DNA of 64,000 nucleotides, from contig NZ_DAMCHJ010000006.1 of NCBI RefSeq assembly GCF_032104385.1, positions 1 to 64,000 on the forward strand, given 5' to 3'. How positions within the stretch are numbered: position 1 is the first letter of the stretch; each line of letters starts with the position of its first letter. Shown piece after piece: positions 35,481 through 43,971 of the stretch. The notes under the pieces were generated by a model. That model saw nothing but the letters and a program-made list of their open reading frames with translations, searched no databases and was not told the DNA's origin. Made by a program: the position numbers and the translations under genes. The DNA is from Tissierella sp032104385 (GTDB taxonomy: Bacteria; Bacillota; Clostridia; Tissierellales; Tissierellaceae).

Positions 35481-37084
35481 GCTTTACATATCCTGAAAGA
35501 ACCAAAAAGGCTTTATCAAATATAAATCTTATTGTAAATGATGGAGAATTTATAACCATATGTGGTGAATCTGGTTCTGGAAAAAGTACATTAATAAGGC
35601 AATTAAAAACCTTACTGACCCCTTATGGTAAAAAAGAAGGGGAAATTTATTTTCTAGGGGACAAATTGGAAAAAGTTGAAAATTTTAGACAGGTTTCTCA
35701 AATTGGTTATGTACTTCAAAGTCCAGACAATCAAATAGTTACAGATAAGGTTTGGCATGAACTTGCTTTTGGACTTGAAAGTCTAGGGTATGATAATAAT
35801 ACTATCAGATTACGGGTAGCGGAAATGGCAAGCTTTTTTGGTATTCAGACATGGTTCAATAAAAAGGTAACAGAACTTTCAGGGGGACAAAAGCAAATTT
35901 TAAACTTGGCTAGTATTATGGCTATGCAACCTGCTGTATTAATCCTTGATGAGCCTACATCTCAATTAGATCCTATTGCTGCTTCGGACTTTATAGAAAC
36001 AATAAAAAAGATAAATAGAGAATTGGGAACTACTATTATTATGACTGAGCATCGATTGGAGGAAGTAATCCCAATGTCAGACCGTATTATTGTAATGGAT
36101 AAAGGAAATATTATAGTTGATGGTTCGCCAAGGGAAGTAGGTAGAGAATTAAATAAAATAGAGCATCCAATGTTTTATGCAATGACTTCTGCTATGCAGA
36201 TCTATACAGAAATAGATAATAATTTAAAAACTCCCATTACTGTAAATGAAGGGAGAAGATGGATTAGTAGCTTTATGAAAGATAAAGCAGTCAAAAAAGA
36301 TATTTTTGTGGAAAAAGATATTGAAGGTGAAAGAGATATTGCTATAAGGCTTAAAGATGTTTGGTTTAAATATGATAAAAATCTTCCAGATACTATAAAG
36401 GATTTATCTTTAGAAGTAAGGAAAGGAGAATTTTATTGTATAGTAGGAGGTAATGGTACTGGAAAAACAACTATATTAGCTATTATAGGTGGTATAAAAA
36501 CTCCTTATAGGGGGAAGGTTCTTATAAGAGACAAGGATTTGGGAATTTTACCTCAAAACCCCCAAAGTTTATTTGTTAAAAAGACGGTAGAATTGGACTT
36601 ATATGAGATTTTATCGGATATTAAATTAACTGACGAAGAGAGAAAAAAGAGAATAAATAAGGTAGTAGAGATTACAGAAATTCAGGAATTGCTATCCATA
36701 CATCCATATGATTTAAGTGGGGGAGAACAACAAAGAGCTGCCCTTGCTAAGGTGCTTTTATTGGAACCGAAGATATTATTATTAGATGAGCCGACTAAAG
36801 GATTAGATAACTTTTTTAAGGAAAAATTTGCAAGAATTATTAAATCTTTAACCAGCAAAGGTATAACTGTTGTTATGGTATCCCATGATATTGAATTTTG
36901 TGCAAGACACGCTGATAAATGTGCTATGGTTTTTGATGGCAGTATTATAAGCTCTAATACTCCAAAGAAGTTTTTTTCTGGAAATAGTTTTTATACTACT
37001 GCAGCAAATCGTATGGCTAGACATATTTGTGAAGAGGCAGTAACTATAGAGGATGTGGTTAAATTATGTCAGGGAAGTCTTTAG
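35453..37084 (+). CDS. ECF transporter ATPase, two fused ABC domains (EcfA-EcfA')
   Basis: 543 residues from ATG 35453, seven bases after AGGAGG and overlapping the T-component gene; an earlier in-frame ATG at 35411 has no ribosome site. Domain 1 (about 1-235): Walker A GESGSGKSTLI, signature LSGGQKQIL, Walker B LILDEPTSQLD. Domain 2 (about 300-535): Walker A GGNGTGKTTI, signature LSGGEQQRAA, Walker B LLLDEPTKGLD. Both sites look competent. Most ECF systems use two separate ATPase genes; a fused version is typical of group I vitamin or metal systems such as YkoD. It overlaps the S-component gene by 19 bases. Confidence 0.92.
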   Translation: MEIYRIKNLSFTYPERTKKALSNINLIVNDGEFITICGESGSGKSTLIRQLKTLLTPYGKKEGEIYFLGDKLEKVENFRQVSQIGYVLQSPDNQIVTDKVWHELAFGLESLGYDNNTIRLRVAEMASFFGIQTWFNKKVTELSGGQKQILNLASIMAMQPAVLILDEPTSQLDPIAASDFIETIKKINRELGTTIIMTEHRLEEVIPMSDRIIVMDKGNIIVDGSPREVGRELNKIEHPMFYAMTSAMQIYTEIDNNLKTPITVNEGRRWISSFMKDKAVKKDIFVEKDIEGERDIAIRLKDVWFKYDKNLPDTIKDLSLEVRKGEFYCIVGGNGTGKTTILAIIGGIKTPYRGKVLIRDKDLGILPQNPQSLFVKKTVELDLYEILSDIKLTDEERKKRINKVVEITEIQELLSIHPYDLSGGEQQRAALAKVLLLEPKILLLDEPTKGLDNFFKEKFARIIKSLTSKGITVVMVSHDIEFCARHADKCAMVFDGSIISSNTPKKFFSGNSFYTTAANRMARHICEEAVTIEDVVKLCQGSL

Positions 37085-37797
37085 AAAAAAAACACTTAAA
37101 TCGAAGAACTATAGTTTCGGCAATAATGATTTTAATAGTCATTCCAGCTACTATTTTTTTGGGAATATACTTTTTAAATGATAGAAGATATTATTTTATC
37201 AGCCTTTTAATTATTATATATACTATGGTTCCCTTCATTATGATATTTGAAAAGCGGGAACCACAGGCTAGAGAATTAGTTATTATTGCTGTACTAACAG
37301 CTATAGCAGTTGCTGGTAGGGGAGCTTTTTATATGATTCCTCAATTTAAGCCTGTTGTGGCTATTGTAATTATTACGGGAGTATCACTTGGAGCAGAATC
37401 TGGATTTCTTGTAGGTGCCTTAACAGGGTTTGTATCTAATTTTTTCTTTGGTCAAGGCCCATGGACACCTTGGCAGATGTTTTGTTTTGGAATAATAGGT
37501 TTTTTAGCAGGAATATTATTTCAAAAGGGGATTATCAAAAAAACAAGATTATCCTTATGCATTTACGGTGGATTATCTACATTTTTCATATATGGGGGAA
37601 TTATAGATCTTGGAAGTCTTTTAATATTTACTTCTAATTTTTCATGGAAGGCTTTATTGGCAACCTATATCTCAGGGTTTTGGTTTAATATAGTTCATGC
37701 TATTGCTACGGTTTTTTTCTTATTCTTTATTTCTCAGCCTATGATTGAAAAATTAGATAGAGTCAAAATTAAATATGGTCTCATTGAAATAGAGTAG
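37066..37797 (+). CDS. ECF transporter S component, CbrT-like (cobalamin-specific)
   Basis: 243 residues with about six membrane helices. A conserved block contains AGRGAFYMIPQFKPVVA, GAESGFLVGALTGFVSNFFF and GQGPWTPWQMFCFGIIGF, which I recognise from the S-component family that includes CbrT, the characterised cobalamin transporter of Lactobacillus delbrueckii. The substrate therefore agrees with the B12 riboswitch at the start of the locus. It is the last gene; no clear terminator follows, and secG has its own promoter. The assignment to CbrT rather than another member of the family rests on memory of the motif plus context. Confidence 0.83.
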   Translation: MSGKSLEKKHLNRRTIVSAIMILIVIPATIFLGIYFLNDRRYYFISLLIIIYTMVPFIMIFEKREPQARELVIIAVLTAIAVAGRGAFYMIPQFKPVVAIVIITGVSLGAESGFLVGALTGFVSNFFFGQGPWTPWQMFCFGIIGFLAGILFQKGIIKKTRLSLCIYGGLSTFFIYGGIIDLGSLLIFTSNFSWKALLATYISGFWFNIVHAIATVFFLFFISQPMIEKLDRVKIKYGLIEIE

Positions 37798-37894
37798 TAT
37801 GGGAGATAAATTTTTATTAGTTTAAGACTCTATGTATTTGATAATAATACGGAATATACACATTATTATTTCATAGGTACGGTTGGATATGCTA

Positions 37895-37923
37895 TTGATT
37901 TTATGTTTCCGCTATGTTAAAAT
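37895..37923 (+). promoter_or_regulatory. Promoter for secG-hppA
   Basis: TTGATT (37895-37900) and TAAAAT (37918-37923), spaced by 17 bases, about 55 bases before secG. Confidence 0.65.
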
Positions 37924-37977
37924 AGTAATGTTTTAGGGGATATATAACTAGCTACTATATTTGTAGGAGGTGTAAAT

Positions 37978-38205
37978 ATGACAACGTTTTTTTCAGTATT
38001 GGTTCTTGTATCAAGTTTAGCTTTAATAGTTTCTGTAATAATGCAGGAAGGCAGCGAAGCAGGACTAGGAGCCTTATCAGGTGGTTCAGCGGATTCATTA
38101 TGGGGTAAGTCAAGGGGACAGAGCCGCGAAGACATGCTTAAAAGAATAACAGTGGTATCAGCTGTTGTTTTTATGATATCTACTTTAGTTTTAGCAGCTA
38201 AATAA
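37978..38205 (+). CDS. secG: Preprotein translocase subunit SecG
   Basis: 75 residues with two hydrophobic helices (about 3-20 and 55-73) separated by the conserved polar loop SVIMQEGSEAGLGALSGGSA. SecG assists SecYE during protein export. AGGAGGTG precedes ATG 37978. In Firmicutes it commonly lies between eno and rnr; here it is 19.5 kb from eno and is followed 17 bases later by hppA. Confidence 0.93.
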   Translation: MTTFFSVLVLVSSLALIVSVIMQEGSEAGLGALSGGSADSLWGKSRGQSREDMLKRITVVSAVVFMISTLVLAAK

Positions 38206-38222
38206 CAAAGGAGGAATATAAG

Positions 38223-40217
38223 ATGAATTTGGCATTAATTGCTGCGCCAGTAGTTGGGGTATTGGCGTTGTTATTTGCCTTATATAAGGCAAGCAGTATT
38301 GATAAAGTAAGCCCTGGAAATGACAGGATGAAGGAAATATCAAAATATATTCAAGATGGGGCCATGGCTTTCTTAAGTAGACAGTATAAATCTTTAGCAA
38401 TTTTCGTAGTTGCGCTTTTTATTATTTTAACATTTGCAATTAATTTACAAACAGCTATTTGTTTCTTACTTGGTGCATTATTCTCAATATGTGCAGGATA
38501 TTTTGGAATGAAGGTAGCTACAAAAGCAAATGTAAGAACTGCAAATGCTGCTATGGAATCAGGTATGACAAAGGCTTTAAATGTTGCATTCTCAGGTGGG
38601 GCAGTAATGGGAATGTGTGTTGTAGGTTTAGGAATTTTAGGGGTAGGTGTACTGTACATAGTATTTGGTGATGCAGATATTATAACAGGATTTGGACTTG
38701 GTGCTTCATCTATAGCATTATTTGCTAGAGTAGGTGGGGGTATATATACTAAGGCAGCAGACGTAGGTGCAGACCTAGTAGGTAAGGTAGAAGCGGGAAT
38801 CCCAGAAGATGATCCAAGAAACCCAGCAGTTATTGCAGATAACGTAGGTGATAATGTTGGTGACGTAGCAGGAATGGGTGCGGATTTATTTGAATCTTAT
38901 GTTGGAGCCATTATATCAGCTATTACTTTAGGACTTGCGTCATATGGAGAATCAGGAGTTTATTTTGCTCTTGCACTTTCCTCAATAGGAATTATTGCTT
39001 CAATCATTGGTGTTTATTTTGTAAGAGGAGATAAGGATCCTCAAAAAGCATTAAACAATGGTACATTAGTTAGCTCATTAATTACAGTGGTTGCAGGTTT
39101 CTTTTTAAGCAATTATATATTAGGATCATCTAAACCATTTATAGCAATATTATCTGGTCTTGCAGTTGGACTTATCATAGCTAGAATAACAGAATATTAT
39201 ACATCTGGAGACCATAAACCAGTACAAAGAATAGCAACTGAATCAGAAACTGGAGCTTCAACAAATATTATTGGTGGGCTTTCAGTAGGTATGATGTCAA
39301 CAGCTGGACCTATTATTGTAATAGCTATTGGTATATTAGTAGCTTATTATGTATCAGGTGGCTCAAGTAATACAGCTGAAGGATTATATGGAATTGCTTT
39401 AGCAGCAGTAGGCATGTTGTCAACAGCAGGTATGACTATAGCAGTAGATGCTTATGGTCCAATAGCTGATAATGCTGGTGGTATTGCAGAAATGTGTGAG
39501 CTTCCAGAAAATGTTAGAAATATTACAGATAAACTTGACTCAGTAGGTAATACTACAGCAGCAGTAGGTAAAGGATTTGCAATAGGCTCAGCAGCTTTAA
39601 CTGCATTAGCACTATTTTCTTCCTATACTCAAGCAGTAGGACTTTCAACTATAGATTTAACAAAGCCAACTGTTATAGCAGGTGCATTTATAGGTGGTAT
39701 GTTACCGTTCTTATTTGCTGCAATGACTATGGATGCAGTAGGTAAAGCAGCTTTCTCTATGATTGAAGAAGTAAGAAGACAGTTTAGAGAGATACCAGGT
39801 ATTATGGAAGGGAAAACAACTCCAGAATATGCTACTTGTGTAGATATTAGTACAAAAGCAGCACTTAGAGAAATGGTAATTCCTGGACTATTAGCAGTAG
39901 TAGTTCCTGTTGCTATAGGTCTATTATTAGGCTCAGAAGCACTAGGAGGATTATTAGCAGGTTCTTTAGTTACAGGTGTACTAATGGCTATATTTATGTC
40001 AAATGCTGGTGGAGCATGGGATAATGCTAAGAAATATATAGAAGAAGGACATCATGGCGGTAAGGGTAGCGAAGCTCATAAAGCGGCTGTTACTGGAGAC
40101 ACTGTAGGAGATCCATTCAAGGATACTTCAGGGCCATCACTAAATATATTAATCAAACTTATGACAATAGTGGCATTAGTATTTGCACAAATATTTGGAA
40201 ATGGAATATTATTCTAG
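38223..40217 (+). CDS. hppA: Membrane-bound ion-pumping pyrophosphatase
   Basis: Couples pyrophosphate hydrolysis to cation export, conserving energy from biosynthetic PPi. 664 residues, about 16 helices. Catalytic motifs DVGADLVGKVEAGIPEDDPR, NVGDNVGDVAGMGADLFESY and C-terminal GDTVGDPFKDTSGPSLN are intact. GNTTAAVGKG carries Ala and Gly where potassium-independent enzymes have Lys/Thr, so it should be K+-dependent. Glu in ADLFESYVG is the pattern I associate with sodium-pumping members. RBS AAAGGAGG precedes ATG 38223. Co-transcribed with secG and ended by its own terminator. Confidence 0.95.
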   Translation: MNLALIAAPVVGVLALLFALYKASSIDKVSPGNDRMKEISKYIQDGAMAFLSRQYKSLAIFVVALFIILTFAINLQTAICFLLGALFSICAGYFGMKVATKANVRTANAAMESGMTKALNVAFSGGAVMGMCVVGLGILGVGVLYIVFGDADIITGFGLGASSIALFARVGGGIYTKAADVGADLVGKVEAGIPEDDPRNPAVIADNVGDNVGDVAGMGADLFESYVGAIISAITLGLASYGESGVYFALALSSIGIIASIIGVYFVRGDKDPQKALNNGTLVSSLITVVAGFFLSNYILGSSKPFIAILSGLAVGLIIARITEYYTSGDHKPVQRIATESETGASTNIIGGLSVGMMSTAGPIIVIAIGILVAYYVSGGSSNTAEGLYGIALAAVGMLSTAGMTIAVDAYGPIADNAGGIAEMCELPENVRNITDKLDSVGNTTAAVGKGFAIGSAALTALALFSSYTQAVGLSTIDLTKPTVIAGAFIGGMLPFLFAAMTMDAVGKAAFSMIEEVRRQFREIPGIMEGKTTPEYATCVDISTKAALREMVIPGLLAVVVPVAIGLLLGSEALGGLLAGSLVTGVLMAIFMSNAGGAWDNAKKYIEEGHHGGKGSEAHKAAVTGDTVGDPFKDTSGPSLNILIKLMTIVALVFAQIFGNGILF

Positions 40218-40245
40218 AAAAATCCCTCTTTAAGAGGGATTTTTT
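40218..40245 (+). terminator. Terminator of secG-hppA
   Basis: AAAAATCCCTCTT (40218-40230) pairs with AAGAGGGATTTTT (40232-40244), then T. Confidence 0.9.
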
Positions 40246-40270
40246 AATGCTGTAATAATATGGATAAATA

Positions 40271-40279
40271 TGATATAAT
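40271..40279 (+). promoter_or_regulatory. Extended -10 promoter for the hydrolase-murF-ddl genes
   Basis: TGATATAAT at 40271-40279 is a TGN-extended -10; no convincing -35 is visible 17 bases upstream. It lies 49 bases before the hydrolase start. Confidence 0.5.
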
Positions 40280-40327
40280 TATATAGTTAAGGGCATAATA
40301 ATATATAAAAGAGTTGAGGTATATAAA

Positions 40328-41092
40328 ATGGACATAAAGGGTTTAAATATAAACTACATAGTAGAAGGAGAGGGAAAGGATGTATTAGTGCTCCATGGAT
40401 GGGGGGCTAATATAAATACAGTTTTTCCAATAGTTAATATACTAAAGGATAAGTTTAGAGTACATGCACTGGATTTGCCGGGGTTTGGTAAGTCTGAGGA
40501 ACCAAAGAAGCCTATAGACTCTTTTAAATATGCAGAAATAGTGAAAAACTATATGGATAATATGGAAATAAAGAAAGTTATATTAATAGGTCATTCCTTT
40601 GGTGGGAAACTATCAATTCTTTTAGGTAGCAAATATCCTGAGATAGTAGATAAGATTGTACTTATAAATAGTGCAGGATTAATACCTAAGAGGGGTCCTA
40701 AGTATTATATAAAAGTTTATAGTTTTAAAACCGTGAGACTCTTATATAAAGTTTTTTTCTTTTGGTTAAAAAATGAAGAAAAGATGGAAAAATTTTATAA
40801 GAAGTTTGGTTCAACAGATTATAAGGATTCTTCAGGTGTTATGAGAAAGATACTGGTTATAGTAGTGAACGAGAACTTATTACCTTTACTAAATAAAATA
40901 GAGGCACCTACTTTATTAATATGGGGAGATAAAGATACAGCTACACCTTTATATATGGGGAAAATAATGGAAAAAGAAATAAAAGATTCAGGTTTAGTAG
41001 TATTAGATGGAACAGGACATTATTCATACCTAGATGACTATCAAAGATTTGCAGTAATACTAAGAAATTTTTTGCAATATGATGAAGAGTAG
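40328..41092 (+). CDS. Alpha/beta hydrolase
   Basis: 254 residues of the alpha/beta-hydrolase fold. Oxyanion segment LHGWGANINTV, nucleophile elbow IGHSFGGK (Ser near residue 94), acid in LIWGDKDTATP, and catalytic His in GTGHYSYLD are all present, so it should be an active esterase/hydrolase of the MhpC-like type. The physiological substrate cannot be told. It is followed by a murF-like gene and ddl, so a link with cell-wall metabolism is possible but not shown. Confidence 0.85.
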   Translation: MDIKGLNINYIVEGEGKDVLVLHGWGANINTVFPIVNILKDKFRVHALDLPGFGKSEEPKKPIDSFKYAEIVKNYMDNMEIKKVILIGHSFGGKLSILLGSKYPEIVDKIVLINSAGLIPKRGPKYYIKVYSFKTVRLLYKVFFFWLKNEEKMEKFYKKFGSTDYKDSSGVMRKILVIVVNENLLPLLNKIEAPTLLIWGDKDTATPLYMGKIMEKEIKDSGLVVLDGTGHYSYLDDYQRFAVILRNFLQYDEE

Positions 41093-41096
41093 ATGC

Positions 41097-41149
41097 AGTG
41101 AATAGTGAATAGTGAATAGTTATAAAACCAGTTATTAGTTATTCACTAT
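41097..41149. repeat. Tandem AGTGAAT repeat with inverted partner
   Basis: AGTGAAT occurs three times in 8-base steps from about 41097 to 41117. ATAGTGAATA (41109-41118) pairs with TATTCACTAT (41140-41149). It resembles short dispersed clostridial intergenic repeats. Confidence 0.5.
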
Positions 41150-41167
41150 ATTTGTGGGGGGATTATT

Positions 41168-42541
41168 TTGTTAATTATAATTATTATAATGAGTATTATA
41201 GCACTAACTTTCATAGGGAATAAATCAAAATATTTTTTACATATGATTCAACTTGAGGGTTATAATTCAGAACAATTCCAGAAATGGATAAATAATAATA
41301 AAGAGAAAGCATTTTCTTTTAAAAACGATATAAATGAATCTAAGAAACCCTTAGTATTTACTAATAGGGCAAAGAGGTTATATTTTGCTAATATGATATT
41401 GAATACAGCCATAGTAGTTTTGTTTGTTTTAAAAGCTTGTAATTTTCTTAGTGCTCCTTTGGCATATATCATTGTAGCATTGACTATTTTAACCATTTTA
41501 TTAGCAACATTATATTATCTTCAACCATTCTTTATGTTAATTTCAAATAATTTATTGGAGCCAATAGAAAAAAGAATAAATATGAGTTTTTATGAGCTGG
41601 CTCAAGAGAAGATAAAATCTATGAAAGAATTAAATGTAGTAGGGATAACTGGAAGTTTTGGAAAGACTAGTACAAAGTTTATAGTAGGAACTATATTAGG
41701 TGAAAAGTTTAATGTACTTAATACTCCAGAGTCATATAATACTCCTATGGGATTATCAAAGGTTGTAAATAATCAATTAACTAATAGGCATGATGTATTT
41801 ATTGCAGAATTAGGTGCAAGAAATATTGGAGATATAAAAGAGGTGTCAGAATTAGTGAGTCCTAAAATAGGTGTTATCACATCTATTGGACCTACTCATA
41901 TAGAAACCTTTAAAAACATAGATAATATAATGAAGACTAAATACGAACTTATAGAAGAATTACCTACAGATGGAATAGCTATATTTAATTATGATAATGA
42001 ATATATTAAGAAATTAGCAGATAAAACATTTAAAGAGAAGATTCTTTATGGGATAGAGGATAAAGAAAAGTTGGATTTATATGCAGAAAATATAGAAGTA
42101 TCAGAATTTGGTTCTACTTTTACAGTTAGAGATAAGGAAGGAAATTCCATAAGATGTACAACCAAACTGCTTGGTAAACATAATATTTATAATGTTTTGG
42201 CAGGTGTTGCAGTAGCTAAATCTTTGGGTTTATCATTTGATGAAATAAAAAATGGAATAGAAAAAATAGAACCAATACCTCATAGATTAAATATAATAAA
42301 TCCAGGTACAGGTATTATAATAATAGATGATGCATTTAATTCAAACCCTATAGGTGCCAAGGCGGCTTTAGAAGTATTATCCCAGTTCAAAGAAGGGAGA
42401 AAGATAATTGTAACACCTGGCATGGTAGAACTAGGTTCAATGGAAGAAGAGGCTAATAAAGAGTTGGGTATAAGCATAGGTAAGGTTTGTGATTATGTTA
42501 TACTCATTGGGGAAAAAAGGACTGAACCAATATGGAAGTAA
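41168..42541 (+). CDS. murF: MurF-like Mur ligase, frameshifted near the C-terminus
   Basis: UDP-MurNAc-tripeptide:D-Ala-D-Ala ligase family. TTG start 41168 after GGGGGG. Residues 1-130 contain three hydrophobic segments, as in clostridial membrane-linked MurF variants. Then ATP site GITGSFGKTSTK, GARNIGDIKEV, TSIGPTHIETF, GKHNIYNVLAG, EPIPHRLNII and DDAFNSNPIGA. The frame closes at 42541 after EKRTEPIWK. The following bases in the -1 frame (42538-42669) encode the expected remaining 43 residues (YNKDNIFIVNTLNEA onward). So a small non-multiple-of-three deletion has removed a few residues and shifted the frame. Loss is limited to the end of the C-terminal Rossmann domain; activity is uncertain. 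It may be a true mutation or a sequencing error. Confidence 0.82.
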   Translation: MLIIIIIMSIIALTFIGNKSKYFLHMIQLEGYNSEQFQKWINNNKEKAFSFKNDINESKKPLVFTNRAKRLYFANMILNTAIVVLFVLKACNFLSAPLAYIIVALTILTILLATLYYLQPFFMLISNNLLEPIEKRINMSFYELAQEKIKSMKELNVVGITGSFGKTSTKFIVGTILGEKFNVLNTPESYNTPMGLSKVVNNQLTNRHDVFIAELGARNIGDIKEVSELVSPKIGVITSIGPTHIETFKNIDNIMKTKYELIEELPTDGIAIFNYDNEYIKKLADKTFKEKILYGIEDKEKLDLYAENIEVSEFGSTFTVRDKEGNSIRCTTKLLGKHNIYNVLAGVAVAKSLGLSFDEIKNGIEKIEPIPHRLNIINPGTGIIIIDDAFNSNPIGAKAALEVLSQFKEGRKIIVTPGMVELGSMEEEANKELGISIGKVCDYVILIGEKRTEPIWK

Positions 42542-42669
42542 ATTATAATAAAGATAATATATTTATTGTGAATACTTTAAATGAGGCAACAACTGAAATT
42601 CAAAAGCTAGCAAAACCAAAAGATATAGTTTTATTTGAAAATGATTTACCTGATAACTATAGTGAATAA
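42538..42669 (+). pseudogene. Out-of-frame C-terminal end of the murF-like gene
   Basis: Read from 42538, this frame gives VNYNKDNIFIVNTLNEATTE and continues to KDIVLFENDLPDNYSE before TAA 42667-42669. This is the normal end of the Mur ligase interrupted at 42541. It has no start codon or ribosome site of its own. Confidence 0.75.
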
Positions 42670-42690
42670 TTGTGAAGGAGGCTCTTCATT

Positions 42691-43854
42691 ATGAAAAAAA
42701 TTGGAGTAATATTTGGAGGACGAAGTGTAGAACATGAAGTATCTGTAATTACAGGAATGCAGATAATGGAAAATATTGATAAAAGTGAGTATGAAGTAGT
42801 ACCTATTTATGTTAATAAAGATGGAAAGTGGTTGACAGGAAGTAGTTTAATGGATTTTAAAAACTATAAAGATAATAACTTCAAAGATGCTAAAGAAATA
42901 ATACTATCTTCTAATCACGGAGATACTAATATATATATGCATCCACAAAGTGTAGGAATATTTGGCAAAAAAATTCTTGGAGAAATAGATATAGTATTTC
43001 CTGCATTTCATGGAATGAATGGAGAAGATGGAACAGTACAAGGGATATTTGAGCTTATGGATATACCATATGTAGGTTGCGGGGTATTAGGTTCATCAGT
43101 AGGTATGGATAAAATATTGATGAAGGATGTATATAAGGCTAATGGATTGCCTGTAGTGGATTACACTTGGTTTTATAGGTCCAAATGGCTTAAAGATAAA
43201 GATGAAATTATAAAAGATATAGAAAAAAAACTGTCTTACCCATTATTTGTAAAACCAGCTAATTTAGGTTCAAGTATAGGTATTTCAAAGGCAAAGGATG
43301 AAGAAGGGCTTATTGATGCTATAGAAGTAGCTATTAGATACGATAGAAAAATAATTATAGAGAAAGCAGTAGAAAATCTTAGAGAAATTAATTGTGCAGT
43401 TCTGGGATTTGACGATGAAGTAATAACTTCTTTATGTGAAGAGCCAATTGGTTGGGAGGAAATTCTAAGCTTTGATGATAAATACGTAAAGTCTAATGAA
43501 AAAGGCGGAAAGGTAAGTGGTGAAAGAAGAATAGTACCAGCTGATATTGAAGATAACATTAGAGAAGAAATAGAAGATTTAGCAAAAAAAGCATTTATAA
43601 CTATTGATGGTAGGGGAGTTTCAAGAATAGATTTCTTGGTAGATTCAAATAATAAGGTATATATAAATGAAATAAACACTTTACCGGGTTCAATCTCATT
43701 TTATCTATGGGAAGGGAAAGGATATTCTTTCAAAGATTTAATAGATGAATTGATATCTATTGCAATAAAAGTACATGAAGAAAAGAAAGAAAATATGTAC
43801 TCTTATGAAGCAAATTTATTTAATAGAACACAGTATGGTTCAAAAATTAAGTAG
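42691..43854 (+). CDS. ddl: D-alanine--D-alanine ligase
   Basis: Joins two D-Ala residues for peptidoglycan precursors. 387 residues, ATP-grasp fold. Motifs: GVIFGGRSVEHEVSVITG at the N-terminus, FPAFHGMNGEDGTVQG, KPANLGSSIGISKA, VSRIDFLVD and NEINTLPGSISFYLWE. AAGGAGG precedes ATG 42691. The size and insert (EEPIGWEEILSFDDKY) are closer to the longer VanG/Ddl branch. The C-terminal motif and the lack of linked van genes give no reason to suspect D-Ala-D-Ser or D-lactate specificity. It closes the hydrolase-murF-ddl group. Confidence 0.93.
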   Translation: MKKIGVIFGGRSVEHEVSVITGMQIMENIDKSEYEVVPIYVNKDGKWLTGSSLMDFKNYKDNNFKDAKEIILSSNHGDTNIYMHPQSVGIFGKKILGEIDIVFPAFHGMNGEDGTVQGIFELMDIPYVGCGVLGSSVGMDKILMKDVYKANGLPVVDYTWFYRSKWLKDKDEIIKDIEKKLSYPLFVKPANLGSSIGISKAKDEEGLIDAIEVAIRYDRKIIIEKAVENLREINCAVLGFDDEVITSLCEEPIGWEEILSFDDKYVKSNEKGGKVSGERRIVPADIEDNIREEIEDLAKKAFITIDGRGVSRIDFLVDSNNKVYINEINTLPGSISFYLWEGKGYSFKDLIDELISIAIKVHEEKKENMYSYEANLFNRTQYGSKIK

Positions 43855-43874
43855 GGTGAGCAAAGCTTACCCTA
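43852..43874 (+). terminator. Hairpin overlapping the ddl stop codon
   Basis: TAGGGTGAGC (43852-43861) pairs with GCTTACCCTA (43865-43874), one G-T pair. Only a weak T-rich tail follows, so termination is probably partial. Confidence 0.5.
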
Positions 43875-43971
43875 AATTTATATATTTTGGGATGATTAAT
43901 AAATAATGGGTAAATACTAACAATAAAGAAAAGTATATAAAATAATAAACCCCAAATAGGGAGGAATAAAG

